A stretch of DNA of 64,000 nt. Source: Kaistella antarctica (GTDB taxonomy: Bacteria > Bacteroidota > Bacteroidia > Flavobacteriales > Weeksellaceae). Below, piece by piece: positions 8,167 to 18,865 of this stretch. Location: the NCBI RefSeq assembly GCF_900109615.1, contig NZ_FOIX01000001.1, positions 682,001 through 746,000 on the forward strand, read 5' to 3'. The translations under genes were made by a program, and so were the position numbers. The notes beneath the pieces were generated by a model. It had not been told where the DNA came from, searched no databases, and saw only the letters and a list, made by a program, of their open reading frames with translations. How positions within the stretch are numbered: the first letter of the stretch is position 1; each line of letters begins with the position of its first letter.

Positions 8167-10536
8167 ATGAAATTTAAAATAGTAACCTTCCTTTTTTGTT
8201 CCTTATTTATTTTCGGACAAGACATTCAAAACAATCCGAAAAGTAATCACGGAAATAAATTCGAACAGCTGGGAACTATTCTTCCAACGCCTAATTTTTA
8301 CCGAACAGGTTCTGGTGCTCCCGGACAAGGATATTGGCAAAATCGTGCAGACTATGATATCACGGCGTATTTAGACGAAGACAAAAGAAATTTAAAAGGT
8401 TCCGAAACAATCACATATTATAATAACTCACCCGATGATCTTGATTATTTGTGGTTACAACTCGATGAAAACGAGCAGTCTTCCATCAATAATGCAGGCT
8501 ATGATTCGTCATCATTTCTACCAAAGCAACTTAGTTCTGATGATTTAAAAGTGACCGACCTTCCCTTTAAAAATAATGGTTACGGTGTTAATCTAGAGAA
8601 GGTGACCGACGTTTCAGGGAAATCTTTGCCTTATGTAGTCAACAAAACCATGATGCGAATTGATCTTCCTAAAGTTTTAAAGAAAGGCGAAAAGTTCATC
8701 TTTAAAATTGATTGGAATTACAATATTCCAGATCGCATTAAAATGGGTGGCCGTGGTGGTTATGAATTTTTTCCTGAAGATGGGAATGATTTATTTACAA
8801 TTACCCAATGGTATCCGAGAATGTGCGTGTACAGCGATTTCAAAGGTTGGCAAAATAATCAATTTACGGGCAGAGCAGAATTTGCTTTGGCTTTTGGTGA
8901 TTTTAAAGTTTCCATGAATGTTCCGGCAGATCATATTGTTGCCTCAACTGGCGCTGGTAAAAATTTCGAACAGGTTTTAACTCCAGTGCAATTGCAAAGA
9001 TGGAAACAGGCGCAAACGGCAAAAGAACCGATTGAGATTGTCACTTTAGACGAAGCTAAAAAAGCAGAGAAAAGCAAATCAAAAGAAAGAAAAATTTGGA
9101 AATTCGACGCAGAAAACGTGCGTGATTTCGCCTGGACTTCTTCGCGTAAGTTTGTTTGGGATGGAATGAAAGTGATTATTCCAGAAAATAATAATCATGT
9201 GATGGCGATGAGTTTATACCCAAAAGAAGCGTATAACCTTTATCGTAAATTTTCTACCAAAGTTATTGCTCATACGATTTTAACTTATTCCGAATTTTCT
9301 ATTCCTTATCCTTATCCTGTGGCACAGTCAATTGAAGCTGCAAATGGAATGGAATATCCAATGATTTGTTTCAATTACGGACGTACTGAAAAAGACGGAA
9401 CCTATTCTGAAGGAATTAAAAATGGAATGATCGGCGTCATCATCCATGAAGTTGGACATAACTTCTTTCCAATGATTGTCAACTCCGACGAAAGACAATG
9501 GTCTTGGATGGATGAGGGTCTAAATACTTATCTGGAATATCTGACGGAACAATCATGGGATAACAAATTTCCCTCAAGACGTGGTCCTGCGTACACGATT
9601 GTAGATTACATGAAATTACCAAAAGAAGAGTTAGAGCCAATTATGACCAATTCAGAAAATATCAATCAGTTTGGACCGAACGCCTATTCAAAACCAGCAA
9701 CTGGTTTAAATATTTTAAGAGAAACAATAGTTGGAAGAGAACTATTTGACAAAGCTTTTAAAACCTATTCCAAAAGATGGGCGTTTAAACATCCAGAACC
9801 CGCAGATTTTTTTAGAACAATGAATGATGCGAGTGCAGAAAATTTAGATTGGTTTTGGAGAGGTTGGTTTTATGGTATTGATCCAGTTGATATCGCAATT
9901 GATAAAGTGACGGCGCTTAAACCCGATTTAGATACAACTCCGAAATCAGGTGAAATTAGTTATAACGTAGATCCTCCGATGGAAGCTTCCTTTGATGATA
10001 TCTCTAAAATCAGAAACCGCGAAGATAAAAAAATTACTTTTTATACTGATAAAGATAAAGAAACTCAAGACTTCTACTGGCGTTATAATCGCGGACAAGA
10101 AAAAGTAGATGCGAATAAAGAATACAAAATGCAGGTTGATAATTTTGAAAAAGTTGCTTTAAAAGAAAAGTCAGAATTAGAAAGGATCTATGCTTATCAA
10201 ATTGATTTCTTGAACAAAGGCGGTTTGGTGATGCCGATCATTTTAGAATTTACTTTTGAAGATGGCTCAAAACTAAATGATAAATCTTCCGCTCAGATTT
10301 GGAGAAAGAACGAAGACAAGGTTTCCAAAACTTATTATTTCGATAAAAAGTTAAAATCGATTCAACTGGATCCAATGCGGGAGACTGCAGATATTGATAC
10401 TTCTAATAATTTCTGGGGAGAAATCGCGGAACCGACTTCTAAGTTTCAGGTTTTTAAACAAAAACAGGAAGGCGCTGTACGCGGCGCTGCTAACGGTAAA
10501 GTAAATCCGATGCAGGCAGCTGGAAAGAAAAATTAG
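8167..10536 (+). CDS. M1 family metallopeptidase, exported
   Basis: A 789-residue zinc aminopeptidase-like protein. The start at 8167 gives a clean signal peptide (MKFKIVTFLFCSLFIFGQ); an upstream in-frame start would place extra charged residues before it. The gluzincin site is intact: His427-Glu428-x-x-His431 followed 18 residues later by Glu450 in WMDEGLNTY. An N-terminal beta domain precedes the catalytic domain, and the C-terminus is lysine/aspartate rich. There is no T9SS domain, so it is probably periplasmic or membrane-associated. It is followed by a bidirectional terminator. Peptide substrates are unknown. Confidence 0.92.
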   Translation: MKFKIVTFLFCSLFIFGQDIQNNPKSNHGNKFEQLGTILPTPNFYRTGSGAPGQGYWQNRADYDITAYLDEDKRNLKGSETITYYNNSPDDLDYLWLQLDENEQSSINNAGYDSSSFLPKQLSSDDLKVTDLPFKNNGYGVNLEKVTDVSGKSLPYVVNKTMMRIDLPKVLKKGEKFIFKIDWNYNIPDRIKMGGRGGYEFFPEDGNDLFTITQWYPRMCVYSDFKGWQNNQFTGRAEFALAFGDFKVSMNVPADHIVASTGAGKNFEQVLTPVQLQRWKQAQTAKEPIEIVTLDEAKKAEKSKSKERKIWKFDAENVRDFAWTSSRKFVWDGMKVIIPENNNHVMAMSLYPKEAYNLYRKFSTKVIAHTILTYSEFSIPYPYPVAQSIEAANGMEYPMICFNYGRTEKDGTYSEGIKNGMIGVIIHEVGHNFFPMIVNSDERQWSWMDEGLNTYLEYLTEQSWDNKFPSRRGPAYTIVDYMKLPKEELEPIMTNSENINQFGPNAYSKPATGLNILRETIVGRELFDKAFKTYSKRWAFKHPEPADFFRTMNDASAENLDWFWRGWFYGIDPVDIAIDKVTALKPDLDTTPKSGEISYNVDPPMEASFDDISKIRNREDKKITFYTDKDKETQDFYWRYNRGQEKVDANKEYKMQVDNFEKVALKEKSELERIYAYQIDFLNKGGLVMPIILEFTFEDGSKLNDKSSAQIWRKNEDKVSKTYYFDKKLKSIQLDPMRETADIDTSNNFWGEIAEPTSKFQVFKQKQEGAVRGAANGKVNPMQAAGKKN

Positions 10537-10560
10537 GATCAGATTTAAAACAAAAAAAAA

Positions 10561-10580
10561 TGCTTCATTATTATGAGGCA
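10561..10580. terminator. Bidirectional rho-independent terminator
   Basis: TGCTTCAT and ATGAGGCA form an 8-bp stem (one G-U) with a TATT loop, flanked by nine A on the left and seven T on the right. It lies between the convergent M1 peptidase and surface-protein genes and can serve both. Confidence 0.85.
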
Positions 10581-10594
10581 TTTTTTTATGATAT

Positions 10595-11098
10595 TTATTT
10601 CCAGAAAGACCAGTCTTTTCCGTTATATATTGCCATTATTTTTTTCGTTGGATCATATACCATTGTACCTGCTACAGGGGCCTTTATATTTGCTACGGGA
10701 CTTTCTACTTTAGGCAAGATAAGCGCTTTAGTATCGGATTCCAAAACTAAAACACCTTCCGCAGTTGTACTCTGTTTCCCAATAATCACGCCTACTTTGG
10801 TGTTAGGTAAATCACTTCCTGGTAGAGGAGTCGGAGCATTATCGGCTGCTGAAAGAATATTTAATGTTTTCCAGGCACCATCGTAATATTGCGCATTTTT
10901 TGTTGTATTATCATAAACAAGAGTTCCACGTGTAACTGGAGTCATCGATGAACTATCTGTAACATTCGGTAAAATAATACCTTTTGTTGTAAGTAATGGA
11001 AAGTCAAGAATTCCACTTCCATCTACTGTTGTTTTTTCGATAGCAACTTGCGAAAAGTAGCAATTTGAAATGAAAAGAGCGATTATTATATTTTTCAT
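10595..11098 (-). CDS. Small secreted protein of unknown function
   Basis: A 167-residue protein with a short signal peptide (MKNIIIALFISNCYFSQ). The mature part contains two similar modules of the form PVxxGTxVYDxTxKxxxxYxGxWK: one in the middle (TPVTRGTLVYDNTTKNAQYY) and one at the C-terminus (APVAGTMVYDPTKKIMAIYN). The neighbouring 803-residue protein ends with the same type of module. The gene starts two bases after the stop of that gene, so the two are almost certainly one operon. I do not recognise a functional family. A surface or extracellular role is inferred from the signal peptide and the neighbour. Confidence 0.75.
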   Translation of the reverse strand: MKNIIIALFISNCYFSQVAIEKTTVDGSGILDFPLLTTKGIILPNVTDSSSMTPVTRGTLVYDNTTKNAQYYDGAWKTLNILSAADNAPTPLPGSDLPNTKVGVIIGKQSTTAEGVLVLESDTKALILPKVESPVANIKAPVAGTMVYDPTKKIMAIYNGKDWSFWK

Positions 11099-11100
11099 AA

Positions 11101-13512
11101 TTAATTACATGTTGGTTCGATACAGTTCCATGAGGTTCCATTGTATAGTTTTAAACAGTCTTTTGTAGTGTCATAAACTAACATTCCTATAACTGGACTC
11201 ATAATGGCTGTTTCTGGTGAAGCTATTCTAGTAATCACGAATCCTTTATTGTTAGCTTCCATGGCTATAAATCCATTTGGAATATCTTTTGGCCAATCAG
11301 CTGTGGTTCTTTTGTCTCTTATGCTGATGCCCATTTTTGTAAAAGCATCAGGGGTTCCGCCTACTCCCGGTTTGGTGCAGGGACATACTTCACTTGTAAC
11401 TTGATTCGAACTGATTACGCAGCCACCTGGAAAAGTGATTTTAACATAATAGGTTGTATTGGCTGGATCTGTAGCTGGTACAGAATATACGTTCGTGGTA
11501 GCACCGGAAATCGGATTATTATTCTTATACCATTGGTAGGTTCCTGAAGATGTAGCAACTGATAATATGCCATTTCCGGGACATAAAAATCCAAAGGTAT
11601 CGGATTCAGATATGACGTAAGAAGGAGCGTCTCCAAAACCAGAATAGTAACCACCAAAACCAGCGTTGGCATTTGCGCCAAAAATCTCCGCTTGAATAGC
11701 TCCTTGTGAAGTTACGCTCACATTACTCATTCCAGATAAATTATAGCGGTAAGATTTCCAGTTTAAGTTACCAGTTACGTCTCCAATAGTTCCAGTATAA
11801 TTTAAAACTGTTCCATTTTGCTTGACTACTGGCGGAACAGCGACCGCTGGATTTCCTATTGTTGCTGCTAAAACGACAAGTTGAGTACTAGTATATTCAA
11901 AATTTCCAATTTTAGTTGCATCCGGAATTAAGTCTACAGATTTTTCCCCAAAGCAATTCAGCGGAGGTATAAACATTAAACTATTTGTATTATTAGCATC
12001 GCTTCCATAAATTTTAAGAAAAACATAGGCCGGTGAAGATACTTCTACTCTCATGTTTTTAGAACTATTAAAAGAACTGGAAGGAATAATGGTATAATCG
12101 CCAGCATTTGCTAAAGTTGCAAATGGCATAGTCGTATTATTATTAACGTACACTTTGGTATTTGCCACCGTGCTTACTACAATTACTTTTTCTCTTGCTC
12201 CACCATTTCCCTGCATAACGATATGTTCTAAACCCAATCGATTCACAGGTACTAACTGGTCAAAACCTAAATCTCTGTCATTGCTGGCATTTCCTTGTTG
12301 CATTAAGCCGCCGACCGTTACGGCAATATTTTTAGTTGCAAAAATTTTTGCACCTAGCCATCCAGTATCTTGACTTGATAAGACATTATTTGCCGCAGGT
12401 GCATATAAAATAAAAGATTGTCCCTTCTGCAAAGTTATATTAAAGGGGCCTACCAGCGGTGTAGGTGCTAATCCTCCAGCGCCATTAATAAACTTGGTTC
12501 CCGCTTTAATATTGTCAATTCTAATATCTGTATTAGCATCTGTTGCCATAATAGAAAGCATATTTCCAGTTTCAGGAATTGTGGTAGCAAATTCTATTGG
12601 TGAGCCTCCCCATCTAAATTCTGTACCAAGCGCTGCTGTTCCCTTAGTCAAAACAGATCCCGCCTGTGGAGTTGAGCGCGCTCGATAGTTTACATAAAAA
12701 TTACCAGTTGAAGTAAATTTCAAACCAGCAGTGCTACCTGAAATTATTGTACCTGCAGTATTTAACGGGCGGGTGATAGGACTGCTTCCAGGTAAAATTA
12801 CAGGATTGCCTGTCGTAGATGCTACAAATTGTAATCTTACTGGTGTAGAGTTTTTGAAAGTGAAACTTCCTGTATTGTTAGTTACAGTAGTTCCACCAGT
12901 TACTAAAGTTGTTACTCTAACAATAGGAAAACCAGTTCCAGAAGCATAATTCATTTGAACCGTAATATCTGTTGCAGATGGGGTAGATAAATAAATATAT
13001 TCTTCCGTAATCGTTGAATCATCACTATACTTGCCGGCGATCATTGGATTTAGATAATGCTCCATATCCAATTGTAAATTTCCTTTAAAATTGGGGAGTT
13101 TTAGTCCGTTTTTTCCATTTCCCATTTCGAGATTCCAATCACCATCAATACCAGTAATATTAGTTGAGGCAGAAACTTTTACATTTAAAGTTTTTTCAAG
13201 ATATTTTACGGCCGCTATACCTTTCTCACCTTGTGCGAAATTACATCCATATATATACAACTCAGTTTTTTCGTTTAATTGATTTTTAAATTTTAATGCA
13301 ATTTCCGAAACATTCATCCACTGATTGTCAATAAACAATTCACCAGATTTACCGTGACTGAATAAATGATAAGTCTGTATATTTGAGTTTTCAGTAGGAA
13401 CTGATAATTCTGAAATAGAGGAGTCGATATAAATCGACTTGGTTGTTCTGTTATTTGCATATATCATTAATTGACAGAGTATTGCCAGAAAGAATAAAGA
13501 TTTTTTTTTCAT
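11101..13512 (-). CDS. DUF4347 / IgGFc-binding-like surface protein
   Basis: An 803-residue exported protein with a signal peptide (about residues 1-20). Residues about 40-130 match DUF4347, with the SHG (HLFSHGKSGEL) and YGC (LYIYGCNFAQGEKG) motifs and an ASTN...GDWNLE block. The next 400 residues resemble the IgGFc-binding N-terminal domain, including a GxxFxxxAPAANN block and a DLGFDQLVPV block. A short Ig-like region (YQWYKNNNPISGATT) follows, then the PVIGMLVYDTTK module also found in the downstream gene. There is no T9SS sorting domain. This looks like a large adhesin or surface-displayed protein; the ligand is unknown and binding of IgG should not be assumed. It forms an operon with 10595-11098. 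Confidence 0.8.
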   Translation of the reverse strand: MKKKSLFFLAILCQLMIYANNRTTKSIYIDSSISELSVPTENSNIQTYHLFSHGKSGELFIDNQWMNVSEIALKFKNQLNEKTELYIYGCNFAQGEKGIAAVKYLEKTLNVKVSASTNITGIDGDWNLEMGNGKNGLKLPNFKGNLQLDMEHYLNPMIAGKYSDDSTITEEYIYLSTPSATDITVQMNYASGTGFPIVRVTTLVTGGTTVTNNTGSFTFKNSTPVRLQFVASTTGNPVILPGSSPITRPLNTAGTIISGSTAGLKFTSTGNFYVNYRARSTPQAGSVLTKGTAALGTEFRWGGSPIEFATTIPETGNMLSIMATDANTDIRIDNIKAGTKFINGAGGLAPTPLVGPFNITLQKGQSFILYAPAANNVLSSQDTGWLGAKIFATKNIAVTVGGLMQQGNASNDRDLGFDQLVPVNRLGLEHIVMQGNGGAREKVIVVSTVANTKVYVNNNTTMPFATLANAGDYTIIPSSSFNSSKNMRVEVSSPAYVFLKIYGSDANNTNSLMFIPPLNCFGEKSVDLIPDATKIGNFEYTSTQLVVLAATIGNPAVAVPPVVKQNGTVLNYTGTIGDVTGNLNWKSYRYNLSGMSNVSVTSQGAIQAEIFGANANAGFGGYYSGFGDAPSYVISESDTFGFLCPGNGILSVATSSGTYQWYKNNNPISGATTNVYSVPATDPANTTYYVKITFPGGCVISSNQVTSEVCPCTKPGVGGTPDAFTKMGISIRDKRTTADWPKDIPNGFIAMEANNKGFVITRIASPETAIMSPVIGMLVYDTTKDCLKLYNGTSWNCIEPTCN

Positions 13513-13864
13513 TGCGTATACCTATTTTTAAATTTAGATGTAAAATTATTTATGGATAAATTAAGTTCGAACCTTGCTAACAATATCTGATAATTTTAAT
13601 TCGATGCAAATATATGTAAAACAGCATGTTGAATACCTGTTTTATACGTTAAAATTATAAGAATACTTGTTTTTTTTACCAGATTAAGCGAGAGTATCTC
13701 TGTAAATAGGTTAAACGTGTTTTTATTTTTTCATGATTGTAAAAAGATTTTTCTGCCATAATTTCACACTCCTATGTTTACCCTGACAGATTTGCCATAA
13801 ACTTTGCTTGGCATTCTTTTAGACAAAACCACTACAGTATAATTAATAATTTAAACAAAATAAT
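13513..13864. promoter_or_regulatory. Divergent regulatory region, surface protein / groESL
   Basis: About 350 A/T-rich bases. On the minus strand 13607-13614 reads TATATTTG, an exact -7 match about 95 bases before the surface-protein ATG. On the groES side there is a short inverted repeat TGCCA (13793-13797) and TGGCA (13809-13813), with TATAAT at 13838-13843. No CIRCE element (TTAGCACTC type) is present. Which of these drives groESL cannot be settled by eye. Confidence 0.35.
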
Positions 13865-14143
13865 ATGTCAGTAAATTTCAGACCATTAGCAGATCGAGTT
13901 CTTGTAGAGCCAACCGCTGCTGAAACTACCACCGCATCAGGAATTATTATCCCAGATACGGCCAAAGAAAAACCACAAGAAGGTATTGTAGTTGCTGCAG
14001 GACCAGGAAAAGTAGACGAACCAACCACAGTGAAAGTTGGAGATAAAGTACTTTACGGAAAATATTCAGGATCTGAATTGAAAGTAGATGGTAAAGATTA
14101 CCTGATCATTAAAGAAGGTGATATTTTAGGAATTATTGGATAG
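13865..14143 (+). CDS. groES: Co-chaperonin GroES
   Basis: The 92-residue lid of the GroEL chaperonin. The sequence has the standard beginning [12 protein letters not shown], the mobile-loop region around residues 17-30 ([11 protein letters not shown]), the roof GxxxGxV pattern and the C-terminal [12 protein letters not shown]. Length is typical. groEL follows 79 bases later, so the two form the usual heat-shock operon. It assists folding of cytosolic proteins by capping the GroEL ring. Confidence 0.97.
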   Translation: MSVNFRPLADRVLVEPTAAETTTASGIIIPDTAKEKPQEGIVVAAGPGKVDEPTTVKVGDKVLYGKYSGSELKVDGKDYLIIKEGDILGIIG

Positions 14144-14189
14144 GTCTTTTGTAAGATCAATCCGGCGTAAAAATTTAATTAATAAATAA

Positions 14190-15848
<1,659 letters not shown>

Positions 15849-15885
15849 TAACAAACCCAAATGGTTTAAATTATAAATAAAATAG

Positions 15886-15907
15886 TCCGTTCAATTTATT
15901 GAGCGGA
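15886..15907. terminator. Terminator after groEL, probably bidirectional
   Basis: TCCGTTCAA and TTGAGCGGA form a 9-bp stem (one G-U) with a TTTA loop and a following T-rich tract. It lies between groEL and the convergent gene at 15916-17115. Confidence 0.85.
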
Positions 15908-15915
15908 TTATTTTT

Positions 15916-17115
15916 TTAGGATATGGCCGCGAAATTTTTATTTTCAAGATTTTTATTGACTAAGCTTTTAAGCTGCTTTGAAAAGTAAACCATGTGAGTG
16001 TCCTCAATTAACCCCGAAAGTTTATTTTCGATGACCAACTTTTCTTCAAAATTTGCAAACTCATATTTCACAAAGTAAAAAAGTATGGAATAGTATTTTT
16101 TCCAACCCAAGGAAAGTTCTCCTAAATGGACTTTATTGAGATATATTTCACACTCAGCATATTCTTCCATTTTCAAATATGCTACTGCACACATAATATT
16201 CCAGCAGACTTCGTGGTTTTCTTTACGATCTTGTGGGACAAACTCCCGATCGCGATGTATTTGAAAAGTATTATTCTCAATCAAAAACCGCATTTCTTCG
16301 GTCTTATCGGTAAAGATTAAATGTTCCAACACGGCATACTCAAAACTGCAAACGGATTTTTCAGAAGACTCTTTATAAGTTTCCCGTGCAACTAACATTT
16401 GATTATAAGTTTCTTTAAAATATCGCTCGTCTTTTTTTAGCCATGATTGGAGAAGGGCTACTCCGAATTTTCTGGCTGCTGGTAAAACATACACTTCAGA
16501 CGTCAGTTCTGTTTCGCGTATTTTTTGGGCATAGATTTCCATGAATTCACCGTTCTCCGTTAAAAATGCACTCATATACAGAAAACCGTAAGCAAATAAT
16601 TTGGCTTCATTAGCATGTTCATATTTTAAATAATCGTGGAAGTATTGTGCATAAACGGTTCCAGCCAAATCACGCAAGGGATGATGTTCTATGAAAAAAG
16701 TTCGGGCTAAAGGATATTTTACAAGTTGATGATGAACACTTGCTAACATGGAGGGCGAATCTATAATTTTCCGACAGATATTTTCACTCAATGCCCAATA
16801 ATTAAATTCTGGATGTTTCCCATCTAAATCGCCGAAAAAGATATCCAGTTCATTTTCGATGAGGTTTTTTTTAAAACTGCTGAAATCGGGAAATTCGCAA
16901 TATTGCGAAAGTGCATCTAAGGTAAATATATGGAAGTTGCCGCTGCTTTTAATTAATCCAAAAAATCGCCGAAAGGTTTGGGCGTTAATAATAAACCCGA
17001 TTTTTTTGAGCTCAATGGAAAGCTCATCGCAGTGGGAAGAAGAAGAAATTTCTTTCCCTAACTTAGTTGAGACCGCTTTTCTTAACTCTATAAAAATTTT
17101 CCTTTCGGTATCCAT
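15916..17115 (-). CDS. Hypothetical protein with HTH-like N-terminus
   Basis: A 399-residue protein without signal peptide or membrane segment. Residues about 40-80 (INAQTFRRFFGLI ... FTLDALSQYCEF) resemble a helix-turn-helix-like block seen in many uncharacterised Bacteroidetes proteins, where TLRRLFG is followed by TLDxLAxYxG. The remaining 300 residues are helical and rich in Tyr, Phe and Glu, possibly TPR-like (helical repeats such as EMRFLIENNTFQ and EYAECEIYLNKV). A cytoplasmic regulator or sensor is plausible but inferred. It stands alone, with its own upstream region and a shared terminator with groEL. Confidence 0.65.
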   Translation of the reverse strand: MDTERKIFIELRKAVSTKLGKEISSSSHCDELSIELKKIGFIINAQTFRRFFGLIKSSGNFHIFTLDALSQYCEFPDFSSFKKNLIENELDIFFGDLDGKHPEFNYWALSENICRKIIDSPSMLASVHHQLVKYPLARTFFIEHHPLRDLAGTVYAQYFHDYLKYEHANEAKLFAYGFLYMSAFLTENGEFMEIYAQKIRETELTSEVYVLPAARKFGVALLQSWLKKDERYFKETYNQMLVARETYKESSEKSVCSFEYAVLEHLIFTDKTEEMRFLIENNTFQIHRDREFVPQDRKENHEVCWNIMCAVAYLKMEEYAECEIYLNKVHLGELSLGWKKYYSILFYFVKYEFANFEEKLVIENKLSGLIEDTHMVYFSKQLKSLVNKNLENKNFAAIS

Positions 17116-17205
17116 TTGTTATTTAAATTATTAAAGCTAATTTAATAAATATTAAACAGATAGAACTGTACAAACTTGTACTGGATAAAAATGTTTTTTT
17201 AGCTG

Positions 17206-17281
17206 TATTTTTGTTCCCGCAATACAAATGATGAAAGTAAAATTTCAGATAGACGAAATATATAGATGTTTCGTCTTTTTT
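17206..17281 (+). other. Promoter-like motif plus hairpin with T-tract (possible short transcript)
   Basis: TATTTTTG at 17206-17213 matches TAnnTTTG exactly. Downstream, AGACGAAA (17251-17258) and TTTCGTCT (17269-17276) form a perfect 8-bp stem followed by six or more T. Together they could define a transcript of about 60 bases on the plus strand. No -33 TTTG at correct spacing was found and no gene is evident. The rest of 17116-17373 holds nothing else I can support. Confidence 0.25.
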
Positions 17282-17373
17282 AAATTTTAAAAATGAGAAA
17301 AATCTTTTACGGCTCATTTATTTGACACTTAAAATTTAGCAGAAAATTTGTAGTTTTTCCCCAACTTAAATAA

Positions 17374-17400
17374 AAATTGCGTCCCAGAAGAACGCAATTT
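17374..17400 (-). terminator. Terminator after pyk
   Basis: AAATTGCGT and ACGCAATTT form a perfect 9-bp stem with a 9-base loop and a TTATTT tail on the minus strand, 20 bases after the pyk stop. It ends the acpP-to-pyk operon. Confidence 0.8.
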
Positions 17401-17419
17401 AATTTCTATTTTAAATAAA

Positions 17420-18865
17420 TTAGATGGTGGTTAATCTCAAAGTATTTGTCTTACCATCTTCGTAAGCTGGCGTAGCGTTAAGATTCAATACGAAATCACC
17501 TTGCTCCACATATCCGTGCGTATGCGCTAACATATTAACTTGGATGATGGTTTCGTCAGTCGATTTCTGCATATCATAATAGAAGGCTCTAACTCCCCAC
17601 AATAAATTCAACATGGTTATCACGCGTTGGTTTGAACTGAAAACAATGATATTAGAGTTCGGTCGGTGAGCAGAAATCTGGAAAGCCGTGTAACCTGAAT
17701 AAGTTAAGGTAATGATGGCTTCTACATTGGTTGTTTTTGCAATTCTTACAGCAGCCAGACAAATTCTATTCGTAATAAAACGTTCATCTATACAATCGAA
17801 ATCGTGTTCAATCGGTGAGTTTTTAGTTCTGTAAAAATGAGTCTGCTCAATATTTTTAATAATTTTCGACATGTTTTTCACCACATCTACAGGATAACGT
17901 CCAACTGAAGTTTCACCAGAAAGCATCACTGCATCTGCACCATCAAGTACGGAGTTGGCAACGTCGTTCACTTCTGCTCTCGTTGGGGTTAAGCTTGTGA
18001 TCATCGTTTCCATCATTTGAGTAGCGATAATTACTGGTTTTGAATATTTACGGGCTTTCTCAACCAAGTTTTTCTGAATTGCAGGAACTTCTTCCATCGG
18101 AACTTCAACACCTAAATCTCCACGGGCAACCATTAATCCATCGCATTCCAAAAGAATTTCATCAATATTTCTGACACCTTCTGGTTTTTCAATCTTTGCA
18201 ATGATTGGCGTTTTCTGCTTATTGGTTGGGTGGTTTTTAATGATTTCCTTTAAATCAATAATATCCTGAGCATGACGAACAAAAGATAAAGCAATCCAGT
18301 CTAGTTCTAAATCCAAGATAAAGTTCGCATCAGCGATATCCTTCTCGGTTAAGGCAGGAAGCGAAACGTTCGTATTAGGGAGATTAACTCCTTTCTTAGA
18401 ACTCAACGGTCCACCTTGAATAGTTTTCGCTTTTACAGTATCGATTTCATTGGTCTCAATAACTTCTAAAACCAGTTTGCCGTCATCAATCAAAATCCTT
18501 TCGCCCACTTTCACATCTTGTGGGAACTTTTGATAAGTCATGAAAACTCGTTTAGAATCTCCTTCGATATTTTCATTGGTAAATGTTAAGATATCTCCTG
18601 GATTCAAATAAGATCCTTCTTTCACCACTCCTACACGAAGTTTTGGACCTTGTAAATCTCCTAAGATCCCAACAGACTGCCCAAGCTCTTCATTAATTTC
18701 TCGGATGGTTTCTACGTTCTTTTTTACAATGTCGTAGTCGGCATGGGAAAAATTTATTCTAAATATGTCAACACCAGCTAAAACCAACTGTAGCATCGTT
18801 TCTTTATCAGAAGATGCGGGTCCTAGAGTTGCAATGATTTTTGTCTTTTTTAAATATTTATTCAT
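17420..18865 (-). CDS. pyk: Pyruvate kinase
   Basis: A 481-residue glycolytic enzyme converting phosphoenolpyruvate and ADP to pyruvate and ATP. It has the N-terminal KIIATLGPASS, the GDLQGPKLRVG loop, the signature IIAKIEKPEGV with the catalytic Lys, MVARGDLGVEV, and ATQMMETMI. The C-terminal domain is complete. Its start overlaps the end of the upstream IPExxxVDY gene by 8 bases, showing translational coupling. It is the last gene of the acpP-fabF-rnc-IPExxxVDY-pyk operon, followed by a terminator. Confidence 0.97.
   Translation of the reverse strand: MNKYLKKTKIIATLGPASSDKETMLQLVLAGVDIFRINFSHADYDIVKKNVETIREINEELGQSVGILGDLQGPKLRVGVVKEGSYLNPGDILTFTNENIEGDSKRVFMTYQKFPQDVKVGERILIDDGKLVLEVIETNEIDTVKAKTIQGGPLSSKKGVNLPNTNVSLPALTEKDIADANFILDLELDWIALSFVRHAQDIIDLKEIIKNHPTNKQKTPIIAKIEKPEGVRNIDEILLECDGLMVARGDLGVEVPMEEVPAIQKNLVEKARKYSKPVIIATQMMETMITSLTPTRAEVNDVANSVLDGADAVMLSGETSVGRYPVDVVKNMSKIIKNIEQTHFYRTKNSPIEHDFDCIDERFITNRICLAAVRIAKTTNVEAIITLTYSGYTAFQISAHRPNSNIIVFSSNQRVITMLNLLWGVRAFYYDMQKSTDETIIQVNMLAHTHGYVEQGDFVLNLNATPAYEDGKTNTLRLTTI

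Noticed and set aside
7949-8170. Plus-strand frame of 73 codons before the M1 peptidase
   Set aside because: Overlaps the true start, has low-complexity basic content and no plausible start signal.
13513-13864. CIRCE heat-shock operator before groESL
   Set aside because: No TTAGCACTC-N9-GAGTGCTAA-like sequence is present.
17123-17317. Minus-strand frame of 64 codons upstream of the HTH-like gene
   Set aside because: A/T-rich random-looking peptide spanning a hairpin; no similarity recognised.
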